The notes beneath the pieces were generated by a model, which made no database searches, was not told the DNA's origin, and saw only the letters and a program-made list of their open reading frames with translations. A DNA stretch of 64,000 nucleotides from DASTEQ01 sp040905185 (lineage in GTDB: Bacteria; Chloroflexota; Limnocylindria; QHBO01): assembly GCA_040905185.1 (NCBI GenBank), contig JBBDRZ010000001.1, positions 372,001-436,000 of the forward strand. The letters run 5' to 3'. The position numbers and the translations under genes are program-made. This document shows, in pieces, positions 6,771 through 14,040 of this stretch; the stretch's first letter is position 1; each line of letters opens with the position of its first letter.

Positions 6771-8902
6771 GCCGGTACCTCCTGAAGCTTGAATCGCTTG
6801 AGCCGATTGGCGTTGGAAATGACCGTCACCGAGCTGAAGCTCATGGCCAGCGCGGCGAGGATCGGGCTCAACAGGAGACCGATGAACGGGTAGAGGACGC
6901 CCACTGCCACCGGTAGCCCGAGGCTGTTGTAGGCGAATGCGCCGAACAGGTTCTGGTAGACGTTGCGCATCGTGGCCCGGCTGATGGCGATGGCCGACAC
7001 CACCCCGCGCAGGCTGCCGGAGATGAGCGTGATGTCGGACGCCTCGATGGCGACGTCGGTGCCGGTGCCGATCGCGAAGCCGACATCGGCCTGGGCCAGC
7101 GCCGGGGCATCGTTGATCCCGTCGCCCACCATGGCCACTGCCCGACCCTCGAGCTGGAGCTTGCGGACCTCGAGCGCCTTGTCCTGGGGCAGGACCTCGG
7201 CCAGCACGCGGTCGACGCCGACGGAGCGGGCGGTGGCGTTCGCAGTGCGTGTGTTGTCGCCGGTGATCATCACCACGCTGAGTCCCAGGTTGCGGAGAGC
7301 GGCGATGGCGGCGCGCGAGTCGGGCTTCACCGGATCGGCGATGGCGATGATTCCCGCCGCCCGGTCATCGATGGCGACGAAGACGGGGGTCTTGCCCTCG
7401 TCGGCCAGTCGTAGCGCATCGGCCTCCAGTCCGTCGGCGCCGATCCCGGCCGCCTCGAGGAAGGCGCGCTTCCCGACCAGGACGTTGCGATCTCCGAGCC
7501 GGGCGCGGATGCCATGGCCCGGGACGGCATCGAAGCTCGTCGGCTCGAGCGGGGTGAGGCCTCGTTCAGCGGCACAGTCGACCACAGCGGAGGCCAGCGG
7601 ATGCTCGGAGTCTCGCTCTGCGGCTGCCGCCACGGCCAGGATGGCATTGGCCTCGAAGCCTGGCGCCGGCACGACATCGGTGACGGCCGGCTTGCCCAAG
7701 GTGATGGTGCCAGTCTTGTCGAGGATGATCGTGTCCAGCCGCTTGGCGGCCTGGAGCGCGTCGCCAGAGCGGATCAGGATCCCATGCGTGGCCGCCAGAC
7801 CGACTCCGGTGGTGAGCGCCATCGGCGTTGCCATGCCGAGCGCGCAGGGGCAGGCGATGATCAGCGTTGTGACCGCCACGATGGTCGCGTAGGCGAAGGC
7901 CGGCGCGGGGCCAAAGTCATACCAGATGACGAACCCAAAGACCGCGAGGATCAAGACCGCGGGCGTGAAGTAGCCCGAGACGACATCAACGACGCGCTGG
8001 ATCGGGACCTTGGAGGCCTGCGCGTCGCCGACCATGCGCACGATGGTGGCCAGCGCCGTGTCGGCTCCGACCTTCGTCGCGTGGAAGCGGAACGAGCCGG
8101 TCGTGTTGATGGTGGCTCCGATGACCTCGTCACCCGGCCGTTTCCCCACGGGCATCGACTCGCCGGTGATCATCGACTCGTCGACCGCGGATGCTCCCTC
8201 GAGAATCAACCCGTCCACCGGCACCTTCGCACCGGGGCGGACGACGACCACGTCACCGACGACCACCTCGTCGATCGTGATCTCCACCTCGGCGCCATCG
8301 CGGAGGACGCGGGCCGTCTTGGGTGCCAGCCCGATGAGCTTCTCGATCGCCTCCGACGTCCGGCCGCGGGCCTTGACCTCCATCGCCATGCCGAGGACAA
8401 CCAGGGCCGTCACGACGACGGTGACGTCGTAGTAGACGTCGGTCATCTCGGCGGAGGGGAAGAGCTGTGGGAACAGGAGGGCGATCGTCGAGTAGACCCA
8501 GGCGGTACCGGTGCCGATCGCGATCAGCGTGTGCATGTTCGCCGAGCGGTGCCTGAGGGCCTCCCAGGCCCCGGTGAGGAACTGGCTGCCCGAATACGCC
8601 AGGACCGCCAGCGAGGCAATCCCCATCACCGCCCAAAGCAACCAGAGTTCGGTGCTGCCGCGTGAGAAGACGTCACGGAGCCCGGGGATCAGCCATGGGT
8701 AGGAAAGGATCATGGTCGGGACGCCCACCGCGGCCCCGAACCACCATTTCCGCATCAGCTTCCGGTATTCGGCATGCCGATCCTGCGCCGGCGAAGCGGC
8801 GGTCGCGATCAAGGCGGGCCGGCGATCAGCGCCTGCCCCCGATTGGCGACCCCTGATGGCCGCGACGCGGTCAGTGGCAGGTGTGCGAAGGGTGCTGGTC
8901 AT
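6767..8902 (-). CDS. Copper-exporting P1B-type ATPase without N-terminal HMA domain
   Basis: 711 aa from the ATG at 8902; an upstream start at 9070 would add 56 low-complexity residues and overlap the previous gene further. TGES at 246-249, membrane metal site CPC at 351-353, phosphorylation motif DKTGT at 395-399, and MVGDGINDAP in the hinge. The last membrane pair has YNSLGLP and MSFSSVTVISNANRL, the Cu+ ATPase signature. The HMA domain is missing, and metal delivery may be taken over by neighbours (DUF2933-like, TRASH-like). It is the fifth cistron of an operon controlled from about 10.1 kb. Confidence 0.92.
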   Translation of the reverse strand: MTSTLRTPATDRVAAIRGRQSGAGADRRPALIATAASPAQDRHAEYRKLMRKWWFGAAVGVPTMILSYPWLIPGLRDVFSRGSTELWLLWAVMGIASLAVLAYSGSQFLTGAWEALRHRSANMHTLIAIGTGTAWVYSTIALLFPQLFPSAEMTDVYYDVTVVVTALVVLGMAMEVKARGRTSEAIEKLIGLAPKTARVLRDGAEVEITIDEVVVGDVVVVRPGAKVPVDGLILEGASAVDESMITGESMPVGKRPGDEVIGATINTTGSFRFHATKVGADTALATIVRMVGDAQASKVPIQRVVDVVSGYFTPAVLILAVFGFVIWYDFGPAPAFAYATIVAVTTLIIACPCALGMATPMALTTGVGLAATHGILIRSGDALQAAKRLDTIILDKTGTITLGKPAVTDVVPAPGFEANAILAVAAAAERDSEHPLASAVVDCAAERGLTPLEPTSFDAVPGHGIRARLGDRNVLVGKRAFLEAAGIGADGLEADALRLADEGKTPVFVAIDDRAAGIIAIADPVKPDSRAAIAALRNLGLSVVMITGDNTRTANATARSVGVDRVLAEVLPQDKALEVRKLQLEGRAVAMVGDGINDAPALAQADVGFAIGTGTDVAIEASDITLISGSLRGVVSAIAISRATMRNVYQNLFGAFAYNSLGLPVAVGVLYPFIGLLLSPILAALAMSFSSVTVISNANRLKRFKLQEVPA

Positions 8903-9272
8903 CGTCGTCCGTTTCGTTTCGGTTCTGATCGTCCGAGGCCCGGTCATCGAGCCCGTCAACGAAGCCTGACTGCCCGTGGTGAGAGCCACCTGAGCCCCGG
9001 CTGAGATCCTCATCGGCAGGGTTGCCGCGGTCGCCGTGGCCCGCGTGGCCGCCGTGGCCGCCGTGTCCACCGGCGTGCATGAAGATCATGCCGCCGAACA
9101 GCCCGGCGTAGATCACCGCGGAGATGGGCAGCACCCCGGCAACGACCAGCCCGATGGCGGCAAGCCCGACGGCCAGCCCGGGCAACACCCACCAGGGTCG
9201 GGCTGGCGTCGCGGCTGGTCCCGTGCGACCACGCTCCGCGGGTACGCCAGGATCGTGAAGATGAGCGTTCAT
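8871..9272 (-). CDS. DUF2933-like small membrane protein with His/Gly-rich tail
   Basis: 133 aa from the ATG at 9272 with GGAGG upstream. Two short TM segments (about residues 26-45 and 48-66) end in FMHAGGHGGHGGHAGHG, the His-Gly repeat typical of DUF2933 proteins in copper/silver operons. A polar Asp/His tail ends HPSHTCH. The start overlaps the stop of a 27-codon ORF (ATGA), and the 3' end overlaps the ATPase start by about 30 bases. Likely a copper-binding accessory to the pump. Confidence 0.72.
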   Translation of the reverse strand: MNAHLHDPGVPAERGRTGPAATPARPWWVLPGLAVGLAAIGLVVAGVLPISAVIYAGLFGGMIFMHAGGHGGHGGHAGHGDRGNPADEDLSRGSGGSHHGQSGFVDGLDDRASDDQNRNETDDDDQHPSHTCH

Positions 9273-9352
9273 GGTTGGGTAGCCTCCAGTTGCAGCGAAG
9301 GTGTAGGGAGCAGCGTGAACGCGACGGGATCGATGTCGACTACGAACGGCAT
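9269..9352 (-). CDS. Candidate 27-residue leader or small protein
   Basis: An ATG at 9352 sits 5 bases after a perfect AGGAGG, which itself overlaps the TAG stop of the upstream cupredoxin gene. The frame runs 27 codons (MPFVVDIDPVAF, later LLPTPSLQLEATQP) and its TGA overlaps the ATG of the next gene (ATGA). Perfect ribosome site and double coupling argue for translation. The composition, with no Cys, His or TM, gives no function. It may simply hand ribosomes on to the next cistron. Confidence 0.45.
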   Translation of the reverse strand: MPFVVDIDPVAFTLLPTPSLQLEATQP

Positions 9353-9361
9353 GCGGGCCTC

Positions 9362-9889
9362 CTAGGTCGAGGGAACCGAGCCGCGGAACGCCCATACGCA
9401 GCCCGCGACCCAGGCCATGAGGGTCAGGCCGGCGGCAGCCAGCGCGCTGCCGGCGTCGAGCCCGAGCACCGCCAGGATGGCGACCACGGGGAGCGAGCCG
9501 ATCCAGAGCATGAACGCCGTTCCGAGCGGCGTCTCGAGGCGCGCCATCCGCGCACGGAGCCGAGCGACGGTCGACGATGAGCGCTGGTCGACGAGCTCAA
9601 TGTGGCCGCGGTAGCGGCCCATGCCGCAGGTGAAGCGAATCTCCCCGGGTGGCTGAGCCGGAAGATCAACGGTGGTCGTGCCAACGGGAGCCAGGCGGCG
9701 GTCGAGCCGCGGCGCGGAGAAGACAACACGTTCTGAACAGGCGTCATCGTCATCGCGCCGGAAGACGATGCGCAGCGGCATGCCGGCCCGCGCACGGATC
9801 GCGTCAGGCCGATAGCCGCCGTGCACCGAGATCTCGACAAGTTGGCGGCCGCTGGCGTCGAGCCGCGCGCGAACCGGCTGCTCCAGCAT
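9362..9889 (-). CDS. Cupredoxin-domain protein with C-terminal membrane segments
   Basis: 175 aa. An N-terminal cupredoxin domain of the COG4633 type (VFRRDDDDACSERVV, Cys51; FTCGMGRYRG, Cys88 and Met90) is followed by two TM segments at about 125-145 and 148-168. Start at 9889 because the preceding gene stops there (TGATG overlap). The domain is very like that at 6387-6770 but anchored at the other end. There is no signal peptide, so the topology is uncertain: the domain may be cytoplasmic if the tail segments are the only anchor. Second cistron of the copper operon. Confidence 0.8.
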   Translation of the reverse strand: MLEQPVRARLDASGRQLVEISVHGGYRPDAIRARAGMPLRIVFRRDDDDACSERVVFSAPRLDRRLAPVGTTTVDLPAQPPGEIRFTCGMGRYRGHIELVDQRSSSTVARLRARMARLETPLGTAFMLWIGSLPVVAILAVLGLDAGSALAAAGLTLMAWVAGCVWAFRGSVPST

Positions 9890-10080
9890 CACCCAGGCCC
9901 CCCCAGGAGCACGATGAGCGCCACGACCAGCGCGACGAGAGCGGCGGCGGCGAGCGGATGGGACGCTGCCCCCATCATGGCCGCCGTTCCCGTCATCGTC
10001 ATCGCGCCGCCGGCGAGCAGCAGGTCGGCGACCAGCAGGATTGCGGCGATCACGAGAAGGGTGCCCAGCCAGTCCGGCAT
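9889..10080 (-). CDS. Small two-TM membrane protein, first gene of the copper operon
   Basis: 63 aa, almost entirely hydrophobic (residues 5-25 and 43-60). A Met-containing central turn (GGAMTMTGTAAMMGAASHP) could bind soft metals. The stop overlaps the next start (TGATG). It is the first cistron after the phased CTGAG repeats at 10103-10140, which lie 23-60 bases upstream. Function unknown; the operon suggests copper. Confidence 0.65.
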   Translation of the reverse strand: MPDWLGTLLVIAAILLVADLLLAGGAMTMTGTAAMMGAASHPLAAAALVALVVALIVLLGGPG

Positions 10081-10102
10081 GCCGCCATTTGAAGCCTTCG
10101 AC

Positions 10103-10140
10103 CTGAGTCCCCGATGAGGACCCGGTAACGCCGGGCTGAG
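10103..10140 (-). promoter_or_regulatory. 11-bp-phased CTCAG repeats (site A), OmpR-type box upstream of the copper operon
   Basis: On the plus strand, CTGAG starts at 10103, ATGAG at 10114 and CTGAG at 10136 (offsets 0, 11 and 33); the position at +22 is degenerate. In gene orientation these read CTCAG. Direct repeats of about one helical turn are how OmpR/PhoB regulators bind. The same pattern occurs at four other operons in the window. Confidence 0.6.
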
Positions 10141-10158
10141 AACCGGATCGCGCGACGC

Positions 10159-11010
10159 CTAGACCGTCAGCAGGATCGCAAACCCGAGAGCGAGCACGAC
10201 CAGCGCCAAGGCCAGCTTCGTGCCACCCGCATGCTGGAGATGCCAGCGATTGATGACCTGAATCAGGCCCGGTCGGCTTGCCAGCACCAACAGGACGACG
10301 AGCGGGGTGATGTAAGCCAGGTTGTACAGGGCCAGGCCGCCGAGACCGGCGGCGACCGTGCCGCTGGCTCCGAGAAGCGCCACCACGCCGAGGTAAACGG
10401 CCCCGCTGCACGGCACGGTGCAGAGCCCGATCAGGATGCCGCCGCCGAAAAGCGCCAGGGGCGAGGTCATCCGCGCCCAGTCCCGCATGCGGCCGTGGAG
10501 CGCATGTGGCGCCTCCAGCTTCCAGGGCGCATCGGGCAGGAGCACGTCGCGGATCATCCATAGCCCAAGGCCGATCGCGATGAGGGCCGCGACCCGGCTC
10601 GGCAGGTGGTTGTCCCCGAAGTCGGTCAGCGAGGCGAGTAGCGTCAGCAGGCCCAGGCCGAGCAGGAAGTAGGTCACCAGCACGCCAAGGACAAAGAACG
10701 CTCCCAGCCCGAGAACGGTGCGGCTGGTCCCCTGGACATCCGCGGCACCGCCGCCCGTTGCGAGTGACTGACGTGCGGCCAGGCCCAGGGCGAAGGTCGC
10801 GAACAGGATCAGGACGCCGAAGGCGCACGGGTTGAATCCGTCAAGGACGCCAGCGCCGATGATGGCCGGCAGGCTCAGGTCGGCGAGGGCCTGGTGGTCC
10901 GCCGGTCGCGGCGCCACGAGCACGGCGGCGGCCGAGGCCGTCACGACCGCGCCGACGATCAGGATCAGCAGCCGCGGACGCGCGAGGCGGGCGCCCGCGG
11001 CAGCGCGCAT
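10159..11010 (-). CDS. CcdA/DsbD-like transmembrane thiol-disulfide reductase
   Basis: 283 aa, about seven TM segments. GFNPCAFG near residue 60 and CTVPCSGAVY near residue 200 are the paired membrane cysteines with prolines that define the CcdA/DsbD core, which carries electrons from cytoplasmic thioredoxin across the membrane. A GTG at 11013 is an alternative start. It overlaps the stop of the cupredoxin gene (GTGATG), so it probably keeps the cysteines of that CxxCC copper site reduced for metallation. Confidence 0.88.
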   Translation of the reverse strand: MRAAAGARLARPRLLILIVGAVVTASAAAVLVAPRPADHQALADLSLPAIIGAGVLDGFNPCAFGVLILFATFALGLAARQSLATGGGAADVQGTSRTVLGLGAFFVLGVLVTYFLLGLGLLTLLASLTDFGDNHLPSRVAALIAIGLGLWMIRDVLLPDAPWKLEAPHALHGRMRDWARMTSPLALFGGGILIGLCTVPCSGAVYLGVVALLGASGTVAAGLGGLALYNLAYITPLVVLLVLASRPGLIQVINRWHLQHAGGTKLALALVVLALGFAILLTV

Positions 11011-11501
11011 CACGCCGTCACGGTCAGCGTGCCGCGCATGGACGGATTCTCTTTGCCGCCGCAGCAGATGTCGCAGTACCAGCTGTAGGTCCCCGGCGTG
11101 GTGGGGGCCGTGAGCTCGAACACTTCGCTGCTCTGTGGGCCGACTTTCCAGTCGACGCCAAGCTCGTCAATCGCGAACTGGTGCCAGCCGCCGCCGTCGC
11201 TGTGGTAGGGCGTGTCAACGCTGGTGAGCTTGATCCGCACTGTCTGCCCGGCGCTGACGGTGAGCGTCCCGGGCTCGAAGCCACCCATGCTGGCTCGCAC
11301 CCCGATGGCCTCAATGTCGGTCGCCACGGGGCCCTGGAGACGGCTTGCCACCAGCCCGATGGCGAGGCTGCTCACAAGCAGGGCGACCGCCGCGAACGCG
11401 GCCAGCCGCAGCCGACGGGGCACCATGGAGGCAATCGAACGAGGCGCCACCGATGTCGGCGACTGCCTCTGGATGCGACCGGTGTGGGATCGACGAGTCA
11501 T
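11010..11501 (-). CDS. Exported cupredoxin with CuA-like but His-less motif
   Basis: 163 aa from the ATG at 11501 (AAAGGAG upstream). Arg-rich N-terminus, TM/signal at about 32-52, then a cupredoxin domain ending YSWYCDICCGGKENPSM. The cysteines Cys143 and Cys147 are spaced as in CuA centres (CxxxC) and Met155 fits the distal ligand, but the usual CuA histidine position is Lys/Glu; an extra Cys146 is present, and His100 and His107 could serve. It may be a CuA-assembly or electron-transfer variant. Coupled to a CcdA-like gene and preceded by four phased CTGAG-type repeats. Confidence 0.82.
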   Translation of the reverse strand: MTRRSHTGRIQRQSPTSVAPRSIASMVPRRLRLAAFAAVALLVSSLAIGLVASRLQGPVATDIEAIGVRASMGGFEPGTLTVSAGQTVRIKLTSVDTPYHSDGGGWHQFAIDELGVDWKVGPQSSEVFELTAPTTPGTYSWYCDICCGGKENPSMRGTLTVTA

Positions 11502-11542
11502 GACGATGGGTCTCCTTTGACGGAAGACAGTGCCGAAAGCGG

Positions 11543-11580
11543 GTGAGGTGGCCATGAGCAGCACCTGAGGGTGCGCTGAG
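11543..11580 (-). promoter_or_regulatory. 11-bp-phased CTCAG repeats (site B)
   Basis: GTGAG at 11543, ATGAG at 11554, CTGAG at 11565 and CTGAG at 11576 on the plus strand: four repeats spaced exactly 11 bases, 42-79 bases upstream of the CuA-like cupredoxin start. This is the most regular of the five sites and sets the consensus (CTCAG-N6-CTCAG in gene orientation). Confidence 0.62.
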
Positions 11581-11648
11581 AGGCGAGCCCGGCGGGCCAA
11601 TCCGGGTGCCTTGCCTCCGGCCGGCCGGCCGCCGATCCCCAGGCCGGC

Positions 11649-12173
11649 TCAGGCCCCGGCGCTGCCTCCAATGCGCTCGGCGCCCCAGACGAGCAGTCCG
11701 CCGGCCACCGCGGCGACGGCGACGAGGACGACGACCACGCCCAATTCCAGGGGCGTCCGTTCCCGGGCCACGATGGCCTCGCTCGCATCGTCGGGAGCGG
11801 GCGCGCTGTCTGCACCGCCGGACCCGGCGGTGACATCCAAAGCCACAGTCAGCGTTTCGTCGCCGATGGCGCGCAGCTCATACATCCCAGCCGGGAGATG
11901 GCTGGGGATGGTCAACTCGATCTGGAACATCCCCTCACCGTCGGTGGTGACAGTGCCGAACTCGACGATGAGATCTAGTCCGGCGAGGAGGAGGACACGC
12001 TCGGTGTCCGGCTCCAGCCCGGTCCCGGCCAGCACCACCGAATCCCCCGCCGCCACGCTGGCCGGCTCGACCACGATCTCCTCCTCGCCCGGCTCGTGGG
12101 CCATTGCCAGCGCTGCGGTTCCGAGTGCCAGGGACAGAGCAAGGAGGAGCGCCAATGATGCGGACTTACCCAT
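11649..12173 (-). CDS. Exported protein with Ig-like domain and C-terminal membrane anchor
   Basis: 174 aa. Signal peptide with LALGTAALAMA-HEPGEEE cleavage near residue 25, an IPT/TIG-like beta domain (VEPASVAAGDSVVLAGTGLEP and following), an Ala/Pro linker, and a C-terminal TM (about 145-168). Similar small CopC-like or beta-sandwich proteins occur in copper operons, but there is no His-brace: the mature N-terminus would start with His26 only if cleaved exactly at MA-H. Start overlaps the previous gene by 8 bases. Third cistron of the cytochrome b operon. Confidence 0.7.
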   Translation of the reverse strand: MGKSASLALLLALSLALGTAALAMAHEPGEEEIVVEPASVAAGDSVVLAGTGLEPDTERVLLLAGLDLIVEFGTVTTDGEGMFQIELTIPSHLPAGMYELRAIGDETLTVALDVTAGSGGADSAPAPDDASEAIVARERTPLELGVVVVLVAVAAVAGGLLVWGAERIGGSAGA

Positions 12174-12372
12174 CGGGCGATGTGCCCTTCTGCCTGGCTC
12201 GGCTGAAAAGGGTGACCATGAACCCCGCCGAGCCGGCGACGATAAGCGCGAGGCCGACGAGCACGACCGCCCAACCCACGGGCGACCCCTCGACCAGGGC
12301 GCTACCCAGACCGATCTCGGTAGTCCCCAGCCCGGCCGCCAGCAGCAGGATTCGAAACAGCAGGGGGGCCAT
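12166..12372 (-). CDS. Small two-TM membrane protein
   Basis: 68 aa, TM segments at about 4-24 and 35-57, basic C-terminus (RARQKGTSPDG). The ATG overlaps the cytochrome b stop (TGATG) and its end overlaps the next start by 8 bases. No motif is recognised. It could be a small subunit of the cytochrome b complex. Confidence 0.6.
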   Translation of the reverse strand: MAPLLFRILLLAAGLGTTEIGLGSALVEGSPVGWAVVLVGLALIVAGSAGFMVTLFSRARQKGTSPDG

Positions 12373-13463
12373 CACATCGCCTCCTGGACGTGCGCCTGGG
12401 GGACGGTCAGCAGGGCGTAGATCGTGAGCGCGGCGAGTGCGATTGCAACGACGGCGCCGATCGCGATGAACGCCCGACGCCGCGCGGGTGAGCGGTACGG
12501 GCTGCGGTCGACGAACGGCACAAGCGCCAGCCCGCCGAACAGGATCGCCGGGGCCCAGAGCAGGGCGATGAGCCCGAACCAGTCCTCCAGGGGATAGAAC
12601 GACAGGAACATCCATGGCGGCTTCGTCTCTTCAACACCGGGTACTGGGCGCGGGCCGAGACCAGCCGGCAAGAGGAGGGACACGATCGTCGCCGCCGCCA
12701 GCATCAGCAGCCCAAAGCCGGCCATCCGCACCACATGGGCGGTGAACGTCGAGCCACCCTTCGCCGGCTGCGGCCCACCGTCGACCGCCGCGTCGGCCTG
12801 CGCCGGCAAAGCGGAGATGCCGTGACGCTTGACGAGCAGGAAGTGCGCGATCAGCAGCAGGGCGCCGAGCCCGGGCAGAATCACGATGTGAGCGATGTAC
12901 AGCCGGCCGACGACCGGCAGGCTGGCGGTGAAGTCCGCGGAGAACCAGAAGCCGAAAGCGCCGAGGAGATCACCAAACTCGACGTAGTGAGCGAGCGCTT
13001 CGAAGCCCTCCTGGTCCCACTTCAAGACGGTGCCGGTGAAGATCAGGCCCAGGGTCACCGCGAGCAGGCCGAGACCGATGATCCAGTTCGCTTCGCGCGG
13101 TCGCTTGTACGAGCCGGTGGCGAAGACGCGGCCCATGTGGAGCAGGACGGTGGCCATGACGACGTTGGCGACCCAGAAGTGGATCCCGCGGGTGACATCC
13201 CCAAGCGGGGCGACATTCATGATGTAGATCACGCTCTCGCGGGCGGTGGAAGGAGTGGGGTGGTAGAACTGGGAGAGCCAGATGCCGGTCGCCGCCAGGA
13301 TCAGGAAGCCAAAGAAGGTGATGCCGCCCAGGATGTAGCCGATGCCGTTGGCGTGGGCCGGCACTGGGTAGGCCAGGCCGCTGAGGCCGAGACGCTCGTC
13401 GACCGCCTCCCACGCCCTGCGCCAGCGCCCCCCGCCCCGGATTGCCCCCGCGCCGGCCGTCAT
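12372..13463 (-). CDS. Cytochrome b/b6-type membrane protein (fused b6 + subunit IV)
   Basis: 363 aa from the ATG at 13463 (GGGAGA upstream). The N-terminal four-helix heme domain has HFWVANVVMATVLLHMGR and later IAHIVILPGLGALLLIAHF, giving the paired heme histidines. The C-terminal part carries KPPWMFLSFYPLEDWFG, equivalent to the PEWY Qo-site loop but reading PPWM. Such proteins transfer electrons from quinol in bc-type complexes. No Rieske protein or cytochrome c is encoded nearby; the surrounding cupredoxins may be the electron acceptors. Preceded by phased CTGAG repeats. Confidence 0.85.
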   Translation of the reverse strand: MTAGAGAIRGGGRWRRAWEAVDERLGLSGLAYPVPAHANGIGYILGGITFFGFLILAATGIWLSQFYHPTPSTARESVIYIMNVAPLGDVTRGIHFWVANVVMATVLLHMGRVFATGSYKRPREANWIIGLGLLAVTLGLIFTGTVLKWDQEGFEALAHYVEFGDLLGAFGFWFSADFTASLPVVGRLYIAHIVILPGLGALLLIAHFLLVKRHGISALPAQADAAVDGGPQPAKGGSTFTAHVVRMAGFGLLMLAAATIVSLLLPAGLGPRPVPGVEETKPPWMFLSFYPLEDWFGLIALLWAPAILFGGLALVPFVDRSPYRSPARRRAFIAIGAVVAIALAALTIYALLTVPQAHVQEAM

Positions 13464-13522
13464 CTGATCTCCCATCTCCTGCCTAGCGGCAAGCCCCGCC
13501 GTCCGCAGTGGACCTCCACTGG

Positions 13523-13560
13523 CTGAGACCTGGCTGAGGACAGTGCGAGAGTTTCCTGAG
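13523..13560 (-). promoter_or_regulatory. 11-bp-phased CTCAG repeats (site C) in the cytochrome b promoter region
   Basis: CTGAG at 13523, 13534 and 13556 (offsets 0, 11 and 33) with a degenerate GCGAG at 13545 (offset 22), 60-97 bases upstream of the cytochrome b start. A hairpin-forming inverted repeat CAGTGG-ACCT-CCACTG (13506-13521) lies between the repeats and the gene, and a second inverted repeat TCCTAC-N9-GTAGGA lies at 13604-13624, towards the divergent gene. Confidence 0.6.
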
Positions 13561-13666
13561 AGCGAATCGTCGCCGGAGGCCGGCACAGAGCAGGACCCAT
13601 GGATCCTACGCCGCGGCAGTAGGACCTGTTAGGCTCGACTGCCAGCGCGAGCGAGAGGGCATCGGC

Positions 13667-14023
13667 ATGGACGTGATCCATCGCCTCATCGCCTATGCCG
13701 CCATCGGCGGCGGAGCCGTCGGTATCGGATGGTCGGTTCTGATCCTGGTCAGCGGGCGATCAGGCGGGCCCGCGTTCGAGCGCTTCCAAGCCGCCATGGT
13801 CAGCCTCTTGCTCATCGGCGCCGCGAGCGGCGTGATCCTGCTTGTGGCCGGGGCTCGCCCGACAGACGCTCTACACCTTCTCTACGCCGCCATCGCGATC
13901 GGGCTCGTTCCGCTGGCTCGATCATTCCTCGGGCGGTTGAGCGACCGGAGGACGGCCGCCGCCATCCTCGTGGCGTTCGTCGCTCTGGGCGCTGTCATCT
14001 ACCGGCTCTTCACCACCGGCTGA
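13667..14023 (+). CDS. Four-TM membrane protein, unknown
   Basis: 118 aa. TM segments at about 8-29, 42-62, 67-86 and 96-114. His5 and His70 flank membrane segments, so heme or quinone contact is conceivable. Divergent from the cytochrome b operon across a 203-base intergenic region that holds the site C repeats. No recognised family. Confidence 0.62.
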   Translation: MDVIHRLIAYAAIGGGAVGIGWSVLILVSGRSGGPAFERFQAAMVSLLLIGAASGVILLVAGARPTDALHLLYAAIAIGLVPLARSFLGRLSDRRTAAAILVAFVALGAVIYRLFTTG

Positions 14024-14040
14024 TCTCTCGAACTGGGGCG

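Noticed and set aside
13604..13624. TCCTAC-N9-GTAGGA as a fifth BlaI operator.
   Set aside because: The spacing between the arms is longer (9 versus 6 between TAC and GTA), so it does not fit the four sites.
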